64,000 nucleotides of DNA, from contig NZ_AP022586.1 in assembly GCF_010731695.1 (NCBI RefSeq), forward strand, positions 1,178,001-1,242,000. Reading direction: 5' to 3'. The position numbers and the translations under genes are program-made. Source of the stretch: Mycolicibacterium litorale. GTDB taxonomy: Bacteria > Actinomycetota > Actinomycetes > Mycobacteriales > Mycobacteriaceae. Positions 21,103 through 29,625 of this stretch are shown here, in pieces. The number at the start of each line of letters is the position of its first letter. Positions within the stretch are counted from its first letter, which is position 1. Below the pieces are notes generated by a model. The model was not told the DNA's origin, made no database searches, and was given only the letters and a program-made list of their open reading frames with translations.

Positions 21103-21580
21103 CGTCGACCTCCTGTTTGCGGGACAGCCAGTCCGGCAGCTCGGCGCCGGTCAGATGGGACTCGAGCCGGTCGAGGAATGCGTGGGTGCCGCCGAGGAAG
21201 CCCGAGGCGTTGCGAATTCCCAAGCCGCGGTGGGTGAATCGCAGCACCGTGTCGGCACCGTCGGTGCGCAGTTCGTATCGCACCACCCCGTCCTCGACGA
21301 TCGGCTGGCGCCATTCGTGTTCGAAGACGTGCGGCGGATCCCAGACGAGGATGCGTCCGGTCATCCGCTTGCGGTCGTCGGGCAGCGGCGGGCCGGTGGC
21401 GACCATGTCGATGGTGCCGCCTTCGCGGGCGTCGATCGTCGTCGCGCCGAACCACTGGCCGCGTTCGTGCGGATCGGTGATCGCCGACCACACCGTCTCG
21501 ATCGGGAACGGCAGCCGGCGTTCGAAGGTCAGCACCGCCCGGTCACCCTCGACGGTGAGGCGCCCGTCTCGCCCGCTCAT
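21089..21580 (-). CDS. SRPBCC (AHSA1/START-like) family protein
   Basis: 163 residues. The pattern FERRLPFPIETVWSAITDPHERGQWFG followed by GRILVWDPPHVFEHEWRQP and TVLRFTHRGLGIRNASGFLGGTHAFLDRLESHLTG is typical of Aha1-type SRPBCC proteins with a hydrophobic ligand cavity. It overlaps the ArsR gene by 4 bp and the flavodoxin gene by 14 bp. ArsR plus SRPBCC pairs are common in actinobacteria, where the regulator controls its own operon. Ligand unknown. Confidence 0.85.
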   Translation of the reverse strand: MSGRDGRLTVEGDRAVLTFERRLPFPIETVWSAITDPHERGQWFGATTIDAREGGTIDMVATGPPLPDDRKRMTGRILVWDPPHVFEHEWRQPIVEDGVVRYELRTDGADTVLRFTHRGLGIRNASGFLGGTHAFLDRLESHLTGAELPDWLSRKQEVDDARR

Positions 21581-21894
21581 CGCGACTCCTCAGCGCGCCG
21601 CTGCAGATGTCGCTCGAGGTCGTCGAGGTGTCCGGCCCAGAAGTGCCGGTACCGGTCGATCCACGCGCCGATCTCGACGAGCCCGTCGGCGCGCAGCGCG
21701 TAGATCCGGCGCTGGGCGTCCGGGCGCACCTCGACGAGGCCCACCTCGCGGAGCACCCGCAGGTGCCGCGACACCGTCGGCTGGGTCAGGTCCGGCAGGG
21801 TCGACACGAGTTCGCCGGCGGTGCGCTCACCGTCGGCCAGCGCGTCGAGAAGTGCCCGCCTGCTGGGTTCGGCGACTGCCTCGAAGACATCCAT
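21577..21894 (-). CDS. ArsR-family winged-helix repressor
   Basis: 105 residues. The N-terminus VFEAVAEPSRRALLDALADGERTAGELV and recognition region LTQPTVSRHLRVLREVGLVEVR followed by QRRIYAL define an ArsR-type helix-turn-helix. There are no CxC metal-binding cysteines, so it is not an arsenic or cadmium sensor; it belongs to the subgroup paired with SRPBCC proteins. It is the first gene of the operon 21894 to 20464. An AT-rich stretch at about 21910-21935 (CTATATAG core) just upstream is a likely promoter/operator. Confidence 0.88.
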   Translation of the reverse strand: MDVFEAVAEPSRRALLDALADGERTAGELVSTLPDLTQPTVSRHLRVLREVGLVEVRPDAQRRIYALRADGLVEIGAWIDRYRHFWAGHLDDLERHLQRRAEESR

Positions 21895-21941
21895 GGCCGA
21901 AGTATTGCACCCTGTCTATATAGATGCAAGCAAATACAACG

Positions 21942-22319
21942 TCAGACCCACTGGACGAACTGCACGATGATCCCGTTGGGGTCCTCGAACTGGCAGTAGC
22001 GCTCGCCCCACGGTTCCGTCTCGGGCGGGGTGACGACGGTGGCGCCGCCCGCGCGAACGGCCTCGTAGGCGGCGTCGACGTCCTCGACGACGAAGGCCAG
22101 CAGCAGGCCGTCGCCCGCGCTGCCGGCCCGGTGGGCCGGCCTGAACGTCGGCAGGCCGGTGCGCAGAAAGACGACGTTCGGCCCATCGCCAGGGGGTTGC
22201 AGCGAGACGAAGCCGTCGTCCTGCATGGCCACGGTGTGTCCGACGTGCTGGGTCAGGAAGTCGGCGGAGGCCTGCGGGTCGGGGACGTTGAGCGAGATGG
22301 CGGTGGCGGTGACGTTCAT
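21942..22319 (-). CDS. VOC (glyoxalase/bleomycin-resistance-like) family protein
   Basis: 125 residues. One VOC domain: ISLNVPDPQASADFLTQHVG at the start, VVFLRTG, a paired motif LLLAFVVEDVDAAYEAVRAGGATVV, and the C-terminal YCQFEDPNGIIVQFVQWV with a metal-ligand Glu or neighbouring residue. It is a small metal-dependent enzyme or ligand binder of unknown substrate. It is transcribed divergently from a TetR regulator across a 73-bp gap with a repeated 12-bp motif, so the regulator probably controls it. AAAGGA lies upstream of ATG 22319. Confidence 0.85.
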   Translation of the reverse strand: MNVTATAISLNVPDPQASADFLTQHVGHTVAMQDDGFVSLQPPGDGPNVVFLRTGLPTFRPAHRAGSAGDGLLLAFVVEDVDAAYEAVRAGGATVVTPPETEPWGERYCQFEDPNGIIVQFVQWV

Positions 22320-22332
22320 CGGATCCTTTTCT

Positions 22333-22369
22333 CGTATCGTGTACGTGAACGAGTATCCGTATCTTGTAC
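22333..22369. promoter_or_regulatory. Probable TetR operator in the VOC/tetR divergent promoter
   Basis: Two direct 12-bp copies, CGTATCGTGTAC (22333-22344) and CGTATCTTGTAC (22358-22369), differ at one base and start 25 bp apart. The right copy overlaps TATCTT (22360-22365), a -10 for tetR. Both divergent genes could be repressed from here. Confidence 0.5.
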
Positions 22370-22392
22370 CGAAAAGCAAGTGAGGTGGGGAC

Positions 22393-23145
22393 ATGGACAC
22401 CGTCGACCTGCTGTGGCGCCGCGAGCGACCCCTGCCGCTGCGGCGCGGCCGCCCGCCCCGGTTCACCGCCGACCAGGTCGTCGCCGCGGCGATCGCCGTC
22501 GCCGACCGGCTGGGGCTGCCGTTCACGCTGCGCGACGTGGCGGGTGCGCTCGAGGCGCCGGTGATGACGTTGTACTCGTACGTGAGCAGCCGGGAACAAC
22601 TGCTCGAACTCATGGCCGACCAGTGCCGCGCCGACATGGAGGTCACCGAACCGGCCGGCGACTGGAGAGCCCGGCTGACCGCCGTCGTCGCCGACAACCT
22701 GCGGCTGTTCGACCGGCACCCGTGGCTCGCCGAGATCGAGTCCGAGCGGGCCGTTCTGGGGCCCGGCACCCTCGCCAAATACGAGCGCGAACTCGGTGCC
22801 GTGGACGCGCTGCCGCTCGGCGATGCCGACAAGGACGCGGCGCTGACGCTGGTGCTCGACTTCGCGCGCTCCTGTGCCCGCGCGCTGGCCCACGCCCGTC
22901 GGGAACGTGAGGACGAGGCGCCGCGGCAGTGGTGGGAGCGCGAGGGCGCCAAGCTGGCCGCACTGGGGATCGACGAACGCTACCCGCTGGCCTCGCGCAT
23001 CGGCACCGCCGCCGGGGAGGCCAGCGGCGCCGCCCACGACGCCGACGCCGCACTGGCTTTCGGGCTGGACGTGCTGCTCAACGGGTTGGCCGCGATACCG
23101 CCCGCAACAGCCGGAGCTGACCGATCTCGGCGACGTTCTTCGTGA
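22393..23145 (+). CDS. TetR-family transcriptional regulator
   Basis: 250 residues. DNA-binding region: FTADQVVAAAIAVADRLGLPFTLRDVAGALEAPVMTLYSYVSSREQLLELMADQ, the TetR helix-turn-helix with its aromatic LYxYVxxR variant, preceded by a basic RRGRPPRF segment. The long C-terminal ligand domain resembles the TetR_C subgroup that has WWEREGAKLAALGID. It is divergent from the VOC gene, which it probably represses through the repeated motif in between. The last 68 bp overlap the convergent DinB-like gene. Confidence 0.87.
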   Translation: MDTVDLLWRRERPLPLRRGRPPRFTADQVVAAAIAVADRLGLPFTLRDVAGALEAPVMTLYSYVSSREQLLELMADQCRADMEVTEPAGDWRARLTAVVADNLRLFDRHPWLAEIESERAVLGPGTLAKYERELGAVDALPLGDADKDAALTLVLDFARSCARALAHARREREDEAPRQWWEREGAKLAALGIDERYPLASRIGTAAGEASGAAHDADAALAFGLDVLLNGLAAIPPATAGADRSRRRSS

Positions 23146-23593
23146 GCTCGACGTGCAGCCACAGCGCGGTGTCGGCGACCGTGCGACCGCTGTCCGGCCC
23201 CCACGGAAACGCCGACGGGCGGTCGAGGTCCGCGGCGGTGAGCTGGTCGAGGATCGCGCGCCAGCGTTCGGCCAGCTCGCGGATGCGGGCCACCACCGCC
23301 GCGCCACCGGGCCAGGTCACCTCGGTGCGGTCGGGTACGGGTTCGCCGTCGAGGTGTGCCAGCGTCACCGACCACCACCAGGTGACATGCCACGTCAGCC
23401 AGCCGATAGTGGGCACCGGGATGGGATCGGGCTCCGCGTCCGACCAGTCGGGCAGCCACCGGCCGGACCCGTCCGGCCGCACTGTCCACACGGTGTCGGC
23501 GGGCTCCCACAGGAAGTCGCCGTCGTCGAGCGCGGACAGATGCAGGTCGGCCAGCGCCCACGCCAGCTCGAACTGGCCGGCCAGCCCGTTCAC
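23078..23593 (-). CDS. DinB-like (YfiT/DUF664-type) metal-binding protein
   Basis: 171 residues. Four-helix DinB fold with a histidine in WLTWHVTWWWSVTLAH and a second site in ALWLHVELTKNVAEIGQLRLLRA, the usual metal-binding pattern; TIGWLTWHVTWW is highly characteristic. Mycothiol-dependent enzymes belong to this superfamily, so a thiol-related role is possible in this mshC-bearing organism, but that is inference. It starts with a 4-bp overlap onto the thioesterase gene upstream and runs 68 bp into tetR at its end. Confidence 0.82.
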   Translation of the reverse strand: MNGLAGQFELAWALADLHLSALDDGDFLWEPADTVWTVRPDGSGRWLPDWSDAEPDPIPVPTIGWLTWHVTWWWSVTLAHLDGEPVPDRTEVTWPGGAAVVARIRELAERWRAILDQLTAADLDRPSAFPWGPDSGRTVADTALWLHVELTKNVAEIGQLRLLRAVSRPTR

Positions 23594-24396
23594 CGCTGCC
23601 TCTGCACGAGCAGCGTCTGTGCCGACGTCCCGATGAAGCCCCGGCGGTCGAAGATCTCGCCCGTCGTGACACCGATCCCGTCGGGCCCGATCGAACCGCG
23701 GGTGCGCAGGCCGAAATCCGACCCCTCGGGAAGGCGGTGCAGGTGCACGACGGTGTCGGTGTTCATGAACACGAACTGCTGCGGGTCGAGCGCCGCGCCG
23801 ATGCCGTTGGCGGAGTCGACCACCATCGCCAGGCGCTGCAGTGCCGTCGTCGGCTCGTCGTCGACGAGCGGCACCAGCGGCGTCAGCCAGGCCACCGCCG
23901 CGGTGCCGTCATCGGGTTGGCGGCGCCAGCTGACCGTCTCGAGGTAACCGGGCGCGCCGTCCCACGCGTGCGCGACGGCGGCGGCATCGCCCTCCACCAA
24001 CGGTGGATACCGGTCGGTGGCGGCGTCACGGGTGTCACTGGGGGCGAGCAACCATGCGGTCACCCGGGCGACGGCCCGGCGGCTGCCGTCCGGGCGGGCG
24101 GCGAGCATCTCGGCGGCCATCAGCGCGATCCGGTTACCGGGACGGATCACCTCCGAACGCAGCCACACCGGCGCCACCGGGACCGCGCCGAGGATGTCGA
24201 GCGTGAGCCGCCCGACGCGTAACCCACTGTCGGCGGCGAGATCCTCGACGGCCCTGGTGAGCAGCGCCAGCGGCGGCGACCCGTGCTGGATGGCCGGATC
24301 CCAGTTGCTGCGGGTGTCGGCGGTCGACTCGTATGCGGTCAGGCCTGCGCTGTCCGACGGGTCGTGCGGCAACCGGTGGTAGAGGTGTCCGATCAT
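23590..24396 (-). CDS. Acyl-CoA thioesterase-like (double hot-dog) protein
   Basis: 268 residues. TesB-like double hot-dog fold: NWDPAIQHGSPPLALLTRAVEDLA in the first half, LRVGRLTLDILGAVPVAPVWLRSEVIRPGNRI, and a second half with FVFMNTDTVVHLHRLPEGSDFGLRTRGSIGPDGIGVTTGEIFDRRGFIGTSAQTLLVQR. This is the thioesterase-family pattern of mycobacteria. ATG 24396 overlaps the stop of the RecB-like gene (ATGA), so RecB-like, thioesterase and DinB are coupled. The acyl-CoA substrate is unknown. Confidence 0.8.
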   Translation of the reverse strand: MIGHLYHRLPHDPSDSAGLTAYESTADTRSNWDPAIQHGSPPLALLTRAVEDLAADSGLRVGRLTLDILGAVPVAPVWLRSEVIRPGNRIALMAAEMLAARPDGSRRAVARVTAWLLAPSDTRDAATDRYPPLVEGDAAAVAHAWDGAPGYLETVSWRRQPDDGTAAVAWLTPLVPLVDDEPTTALQRLAMVVDSANGIGAALDPQQFVFMNTDTVVHLHRLPEGSDFGLRTRGSIGPDGIGVTTGEIFDRRGFIGTSAQTLLVQRQR

Positions 24397-25226
24397 GCCG
24401 CCGGAATCTCCGGCCAGCCCGGATAGGGCGGCGGTGTGCCGCCGAACTCCGGGCAGAGTGCGCGGTGCGAGCACCAGTCGCACAGCCGCGACGGCTTCGG
24501 CCGGAAGTCCCCGGTCGCACCCGCCGCCCGGATGGCCCGCCAGATCGCGGTCAGCGTGCGCTCGAAGCGGGTCAGCTCCTCGAGATCGGGGGAGTAGTCG
24601 AGGATCTGGCCGTCGGCGAGGTAGAGGAGCCGCAGCCGGGTCGGCAGCACCCCACGCGAGCGCAGCAGCGCCACGGCGTAAAACTTCATCTGGAACAGCG
24701 CTTTCGCCTCGGCCAGTGCGCGGGCCTCCGGCGGCGCCTTACCCGTCTTGTAGTCGACCACCCGCAGCTCACCGCTCGGCGCGACGTCGATGCGGTCGAC
24801 GAAGCCGCGCAGCAGGGTGCCATCCTCGAGTTCGACCTCCACGTGCTGTTCGCAGCACTGCGGATCGAACCTCGTCGGATCCTCCAGGCGGTAGTAGCCC
24901 GACAACAGCGCGCGGGCCTCGCCGAGCAGCGCCTCGCGGACCGCGGGTTCGATCTCGCCGGCCACCTCCGGCCGTTCGGCGACCACCCGGTCCCAGGCGG
25001 GCGCCACCAGCGTCAGCGCCGTCTCGGGTCCGCGGTCGGCCGCGGGCAGCGCGTAGAGCTGTTCGAGGGCGGCGTGCACCACCGACCCTCGCAGCTGCGC
25101 GGTGGACTGCGGTTCGGGCAGCCGGTCGATCGCGCGGAACCGGTACAGCAGCGGGCACTGTTTGAAATCGCTGGCCCGCGACGGCGACAGCGCGGGACGC
25201 CGGACCGGCGCGGGCTGTTCGCTCAT
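24393..25226 (-). CDS. RecB-like PD-(D/E)XK exonuclease with Fe-S cysteines
   Basis: 277 residues. Cas4/AddB-type nuclease. SPSRASDFKQCPLLYRFRAID carries the first cysteine. GFVDRIDVAPSGELRVVDYKTG has the catalytic Asp and D-YK motif, with an upstream conserved His (LRGSVVHAALEQLY). The C-terminal CDWCSHRALCPEFGG provides three more cysteines, together able to hold a 4Fe-4S cluster. It corresponds to Rv2119, a stand-alone RecB-family protein; the helicase domain is absent. It is divergent from trmI. TAGGCT 6 nt before ATG 25226 suggests a leaderless transcript. Confidence 0.88.
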   Translation of the reverse strand: MSEQPAPVRRPALSPSRASDFKQCPLLYRFRAIDRLPEPQSTAQLRGSVVHAALEQLYALPAADRGPETALTLVAPAWDRVVAERPEVAGEIEPAVREALLGEARALLSGYYRLEDPTRFDPQCCEQHVEVELEDGTLLRGFVDRIDVAPSGELRVVDYKTGKAPPEARALAEAKALFQMKFYAVALLRSRGVLPTRLRLLYLADGQILDYSPDLEELTRFERTLTAIWRAIRAAGATGDFRPKPSRLCDWCSHRALCPEFGGTPPPYPGWPEIPAA

Positions 25227-25232
25227 GCCTGA

Positions 25233-26162
<930 letters not shown>

Positions 26163-26173
26163 CCCGTCGCCGC

Positions 26174-26470
26174 TCACTCGTCGTCGCTGCGCCGCAGCAC
26201 CCGTCGCACTGAGAGCAGCTCCATCTCCGGGCGCGCGGCGACCAGTCGTTCCGCGGCGTCCAGCACGTCCACCACGTGAGCGCGGTCGGCGGCCACGACG
26301 GCCAGTCCGATGCCGGCCCGCCGGTGCAGGTCCTGGGCCCCGGTCTCGGCCGCCGACACCGTGAACCGGCGTTGCAGTTCGGCGATCAGCGGGCGGATGG
26401 CCGAGCGCTTCTGTTTGAGCGAGCGCACGTCACCGAGGAGAAGGTCGAATTCCAGCCAGCCGATCCACAT
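26174..26470 (-). CDS. DUF503 family protein
   Basis: 98 residues. WIGWLEFDLLLGDVRSLKQKRSAIRPLIAELQRRFTVSAAETGAQDLHRRAGIGLAVVAADRAHVVDVLDAAERLV fits the small DUF503 (YlxP-like) family with a ferredoxin-like fold. It is at the Rv2117 position. Its ATG is two bases past the end of the LppK-like gene upstream on the same strand, so the two share a transcript. YlxP relatives elsewhere accompany translation factors, but a role here is not established. Confidence 0.85.
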   Translation of the reverse strand: MWIGWLEFDLLLGDVRSLKQKRSAIRPLIAELQRRFTVSAAETGAQDLHRRAGIGLAVVAADRAHVVDVLDAAERLVAARPEMELLSVRRVLRRSDDE

Positions 26471-26471
26471 C

Positions 26472-26999
26472 TCAGCGCGGTGGGTTCTGGGCCGCGTCGA
26501 CCTCCAGCAGCATGTCGGCGCTGTCACGGGTCAGCAGCCAGCCACCGTCGGGGGTGTGCGCGAACTCCATCGGAAACGTGAAATCCCCGCCGGTGCGGCC
26601 CGGCGGTGTCCGGGCGATCACGGTGGCCACCACGTCATCACCGTCGGCGTCGCCGGTCGCCGTCCACGCCAGGTCGGCCGCGTCGAAGGTCATCGGGTGG
26701 TAGCCGTTGTCGGCCAGCGCCCTGCCGAACCGGTCGAGTGCGGCGGCGTCGCCGGGGCCGGCGTCCTCGATCAGCCCGGCGCGCTGCGCGCCGGGCACAT
26801 TCGGATCGGCCAGCCGGTACAGCACATCGGTCAGCGCGCTCGGCGGGGGCAGCGGCGCCGGCGGGGGCGCGACCGCGGGTGCGGCCGGCGCGGAGGTGGC
26901 GGCGGTGGGTGCCGGTGCGGGCGGCTTGTCGCTACCGCACCCGCAGAGGCCGAACGCCGCCACCAGGATGGTGACGGCGCTTCGGACTACTGCGGTCAT
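26472..26999 (-). CDS. lppK: Lipoprotein LppK, Mtb12-like domain
   Basis: 175 residues. A short basic start, hydrophobic stretch and GLCGC lipobox (about residues 17-21) predict a lipoprotein. A Pro/Ala-rich linker (about residues 28-52) follows. The domain LTDVLYRLADPNVPGAQRAGLIEDAG ... HTPDGGWLLTRDSADMLL follows the same layout as the low-molecular-weight antigen Mtb12/CFP-2. It is at the Rv2116 (LppK) position. The adjacent gene upstream encodes a secreted member of the same family. Function unknown; exported by the Sec route. Confidence 0.8.
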   Translation of the reverse strand: MTAVVRSAVTILVAAFGLCGCGSDKPPAPAPTAATSAPAAPAVAPPPAPLPPPSALTDVLYRLADPNVPGAQRAGLIEDAGPGDAAALDRFGRALADNGYHPMTFDAADLAWTATGDADGDDVVATVIARTPPGRTGGDFTFPMEFAHTPDGGWLLTRDSADMLLEVDAAQNPPR

Positions 27000-27025
27000 G
27001 GTGCGTCGGGGCACCGGCGGGTGGC

Positions 27026-27514
27026 TCAGCCGACCGCCGAGAGCAGGTTCAGGGCCGAACCCCGCGAGATCTGCCAACCGCTCGGGCTCGGGCCCGCGGT
27101 GAACACGATGTTCTGGGTGGCGGTGCCGCCGGTGGCCGCGGTGGCGGTGACGTCGGCCGTGGCCACGCCGCCGTTCTGGTCGACGTTGGCGATCGTGAAG
27201 CTCAGCGGGAACTTGCCCTGCGCGGCGGCGTTCTGGTACGCCCGGTCGGCGGCGACCGCTTCGATCCTCCCGATGCCGCCCTGGATGAACGGCGCCTTGC
27301 CCCGGAACGACCCTGGACCGGCGAGCGCCTGGAGCGTCTGGGTCAGCGGGCCGGCCAGATCCGGAGCGGGGACCTGCGGCATCGGAACGCCGAACACGAC
27401 CGGCGCCACGGCGGGTGAAGCTGCCGTGGTCGCTGCAATGGAGGTCACACCTGCCGCTCCACCTGCTACTACAGCTGCTGCTGCAACGCCGGTTACGAGG
27501 GTCTTCAGGGTCAC
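27026..27514 (-). CDS. Secreted low-molecular-weight antigen Mtb12/CFP-2-like protein
   Basis: 162 residues. A cleavable signal peptide (Ala-rich hydrophobic core, residues 4-28) is followed by PVVFGVPMPQVPAP, a helical part, FIQGGIGRIEAVAADRAYQNAAAQGKFPLSFTIANV, and the C-terminal TQNIVFTAGPSPSGWQISRGSALNLLSA. From memory this matches Mtb12 (Rv2376c), including PVVFG, GGIG, LPLSF and GW-x-SR-SA. No lipobox, so it is released rather than anchored. It sits 26 bp upstream of the related LppK gene. A separate promoter toward mpa lies in the 147-bp gap to the right. Confidence 0.82.
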   Translation of the reverse strand: MTLKTLVTGVAAAAVVAGGAAGVTSIAATTAASPAVAPVVFGVPMPQVPAPDLAGPLTQTLQALAGPGSFRGKAPFIQGGIGRIEAVAADRAYQNAAAQGKFPLSFTIANVDQNGGVATADVTATAATGGTATQNIVFTAGPSPSGWQISRGSALNLLSAVG

Positions 27515-27661
27515 GGGTGTCCTTTCGATCTGTCTAGCTCGGGTTCGAGGTTAACAGTGACGCGGGTGTGTCGATGTCCCTACGCCGCACACAAAGTCTG
27601 AATCGCCGGTAGCGTTGAAGTTGTTACTGCACCACTATTCGGTGTGGGAAAGGGGCGCAAC

Positions 27662-29509
27662 ATGAGTGAGTCACAGCGTCACGAAGCCAGAGAAGACGGT
27701 TTCACGACACCCCATGAGTCCGGTCTGTCCCGTGAGGACGCCGCGGAGCTGGAGGAGTTGCGCCGCGAGGCGGCGGCGCTCCGAGAGCAGCTCGAGAACG
27801 CGGTAGGCCCGCAGAGCGGTCTGCGCAGCGCCCGCGACGTCCACCAACTCGAAGCGCGCATCGATTCGCTCGCCGCGCGCAACGCGAAGTTGATGGACAC
27901 CCTCAAGGAGGCGCGGCAGCAGTTGCTCGCGCTGCGCGAAGAGGTCGACCGGCTGGGGCAGCCCCCGAGCGGCTACGGCGTACTGCTGGCCGCCCACGAG
28001 GACGACACGGTCGACGTGTTCACCTCCGGGCGCAAGATGCGGCTGACGTGCTCACCCAACATCGACGTCAAGGCGCTCAAGCAGGGCCAGACCGTGCGCC
28101 TCAACGAGGCGCTGACCGTGGTCGAGGCCGGCACGTTCGAAGCCGTCGGCGAGATCAGCACGCTGCGCGAGATCCTGTCCGACGGGCACCGCGCGCTGGT
28201 CGTCGGCCACGCCGACGAGGAGCGCATCGTCTGGCTGGCCGAACCGCTGGTGTCGGTCGAGCACCTGCCCGACGCCGAGGTGGCCGGCCCCGAACTCGAC
28301 GACGACCGGCCGCGCCGGCTGCGTCCGGGCGACTCGCTGCTCGTCGACACCAAGGCCGGATACGCGTTCGAGCGCATTCCGAAGGCCGAGGTCGAGGACC
28401 TGGTGCTCGAAGAGGTGCCGGACGTCAGCTACAGCGACATCGGCGGTCTGGGCCGTCAGATCGAGCAGATCCGGGACGCGGTCGAGCTGCCGTTCCTGCA
28501 CAAGGAGCTCTACCGCGAGTACTCGCTGCGGCCGCCCAAGGGTGTGCTGCTCTACGGTCCGCCCGGTTGCGGCAAGACGCTCATCGCCAAGGCGGTCGCC
28601 AACTCGCTGGCCAAGAAGATGGCCGAGGTGCGCGGTGACGACGCCCGCGAGGCGAAGAGCTACTTCCTCAACATCAAGGGCCCGGAGCTGCTGAACAAGT
28701 TCGTCGGCGAGACCGAACGGCACATCCGGCTGATCTTCCAGCGGGCGCGCGAGAAGGCGTCCGAGGGCACCCCGGTGATCGTGTTCTTCGACGAGATGGA
28801 CTCGATCTTCCGAACCCGCGGCACGGGCGTGAGCTCGGACGTGGAGACGACGGTCGTGCCGCAGCTGCTCTCGGAGATCGACGGTGTCGAGGGCCTGGAG
28901 AACGTCATCGTGATCGGCGCATCCAACCGTGAGGACATGATCGACCCGGCCATCCTGCGGCCCGGCCGCCTGGACGTGAAGATCAAGATCGAGCGCCCGG
29001 ATGCCGAAGCGGCACAGGACATCTTCAGCAAGTACCTCACCGAGGAACTGCCGGTGCACGCCGACGACCTCGCCGAGTTCAACGGCGACCGGGCGGCCTG
29101 CATCAAGGGGATGATCGAGAAGGTCGTCGAGCGGATGTACGCCGAGATCGACGACAACCGCTTCCTCGAGGTGACCTACGCCAACGGCGACAAAGAGGTC
29201 ATGTACTTCAAGGACTTCAACTCCGGCGCGATGATCCAGAACGTCGTCGACCGGGCCAAGAAGTACGCGATCAAGTCGGTGCTCGAGACCGGACAGAAGG
29301 GTCTGCGGATCCAGCACCTGCTCGACTCGATCGTCGACGAGTTCGCCGAGAACGAGGACCTGCCCAACACCACCAACCCGGATGACTGGGCGCGGATCTC
29401 GGGCAAGAAGGGCGAGCGGATCGTCTACATCCGCACGCTGGTCACCGGCAAGAGCAGCAGCGCGAACCGGGCGATCGACACCGAGTCGAACCTGGGCCAG
29501 TACCTGTAG
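27662..29509 (+). CDS. mpa: Proteasomal AAA ATPase (Mpa/ARC)
   Basis: 615 residues (M. tuberculosis Mpa 609). It unfolds pupylated proteins and feeds them into the 20S proteasome as a hexamer. The N-terminal coiled coil that binds Pup spans about residues 20-95 ([16 protein letters not shown]). Two OB domains follow. The AAA domain has Walker A GPPGCGKT (299-306), Walker B FFDEMDS (Asp377, Glu378) and the second region [13 protein letters not shown] [10 protein letters not shown]. The C-terminus GQYL is the gate-opening tail for the proteasome. ATG 27662 was chosen because GGAAAGGGG precedes it; an in-frame GTG 18 nt earlier falls before that site. Confidence 0.95.
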   Translation: MSESQRHEAREDGFTTPHESGLSREDAAELEELRREAAALREQLENAVGPQSGLRSARDVHQLEARIDSLAARNAKLMDTLKEARQQLLALREEVDRLGQPPSGYGVLLAAHEDDTVDVFTSGRKMRLTCSPNIDVKALKQGQTVRLNEALTVVEAGTFEAVGEISTLREILSDGHRALVVGHADEERIVWLAEPLVSVEHLPDAEVAGPELDDDRPRRLRPGDSLLVDTKAGYAFERIPKAEVEDLVLEEVPDVSYSDIGGLGRQIEQIRDAVELPFLHKELYREYSLRPPKGVLLYGPPGCGKTLIAKAVANSLAKKMAEVRGDDAREAKSYFLNIKGPELLNKFVGETERHIRLIFQRAREKASEGTPVIVFFDEMDSIFRTRGTGVSSDVETTVVPQLLSEIDGVEGLENVIVIGASNREDMIDPAILRPGRLDVKIKIERPDAEAAQDIFSKYLTEELPVHADDLAEFNGDRAACIKGMIEKVVERMYAEIDDNRFLEVTYANGDKEVMYFKDFNSGAMIQNVVDRAKKYAIKSVLETGQKGLRIQHLLDSIVDEFAENEDLPNTTNPDDWARISGKKGERIVYIRTLVTGKSSSANRAIDTESNLGQYL

Positions 29510-29521
29510 GTCACGGCTTCG

Positions 29522-29554
29522 GCGGCCCGTCACCGACTTTCGGTGGCGGGCCGC
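29522..29554 (+). terminator. Strong stem-loop between mpa and dop
   Basis: GCGGCCCG-T-CACCG (29522-29535) pairs with CGGTG-G-CGGGCCGC (29541-29554), a 14-bp stem with one wobble pair and a 5-base loop, starting 13 bp after the mpa stop. There is no U-tract, as is common for mycobacterial terminators. It separates mpa from dop. Confidence 0.65.
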
Positions 29555-29613
29555 TTGCCGTCCGCCGGGCGCCCGGCGCCCCCGCCACTCACCCGGGCCG
29601 CCGCCGCGTCACC

Positions 29614-29619
29614 TACTCT
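29614..29619 (+). promoter_or_regulatory. Leaderless -10 element for dop
   Basis: TACTCT lies 6 nt before the ATG at 29626 and follows the mpa terminator-like hairpin, so dop-pup-prcBA probably starts a new leaderless transcript here. Confidence 0.5.
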
Positions 29620-29625
29620 GAGGTC

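Noticed and set aside
24393..25226. Cas4 and a CRISPR-Cas locus
   Set aside because: The protein is a Cas4/RecB-like nuclease, but no repeats or other cas genes are present; it is the conserved Rv2119 homologue beside trmI.
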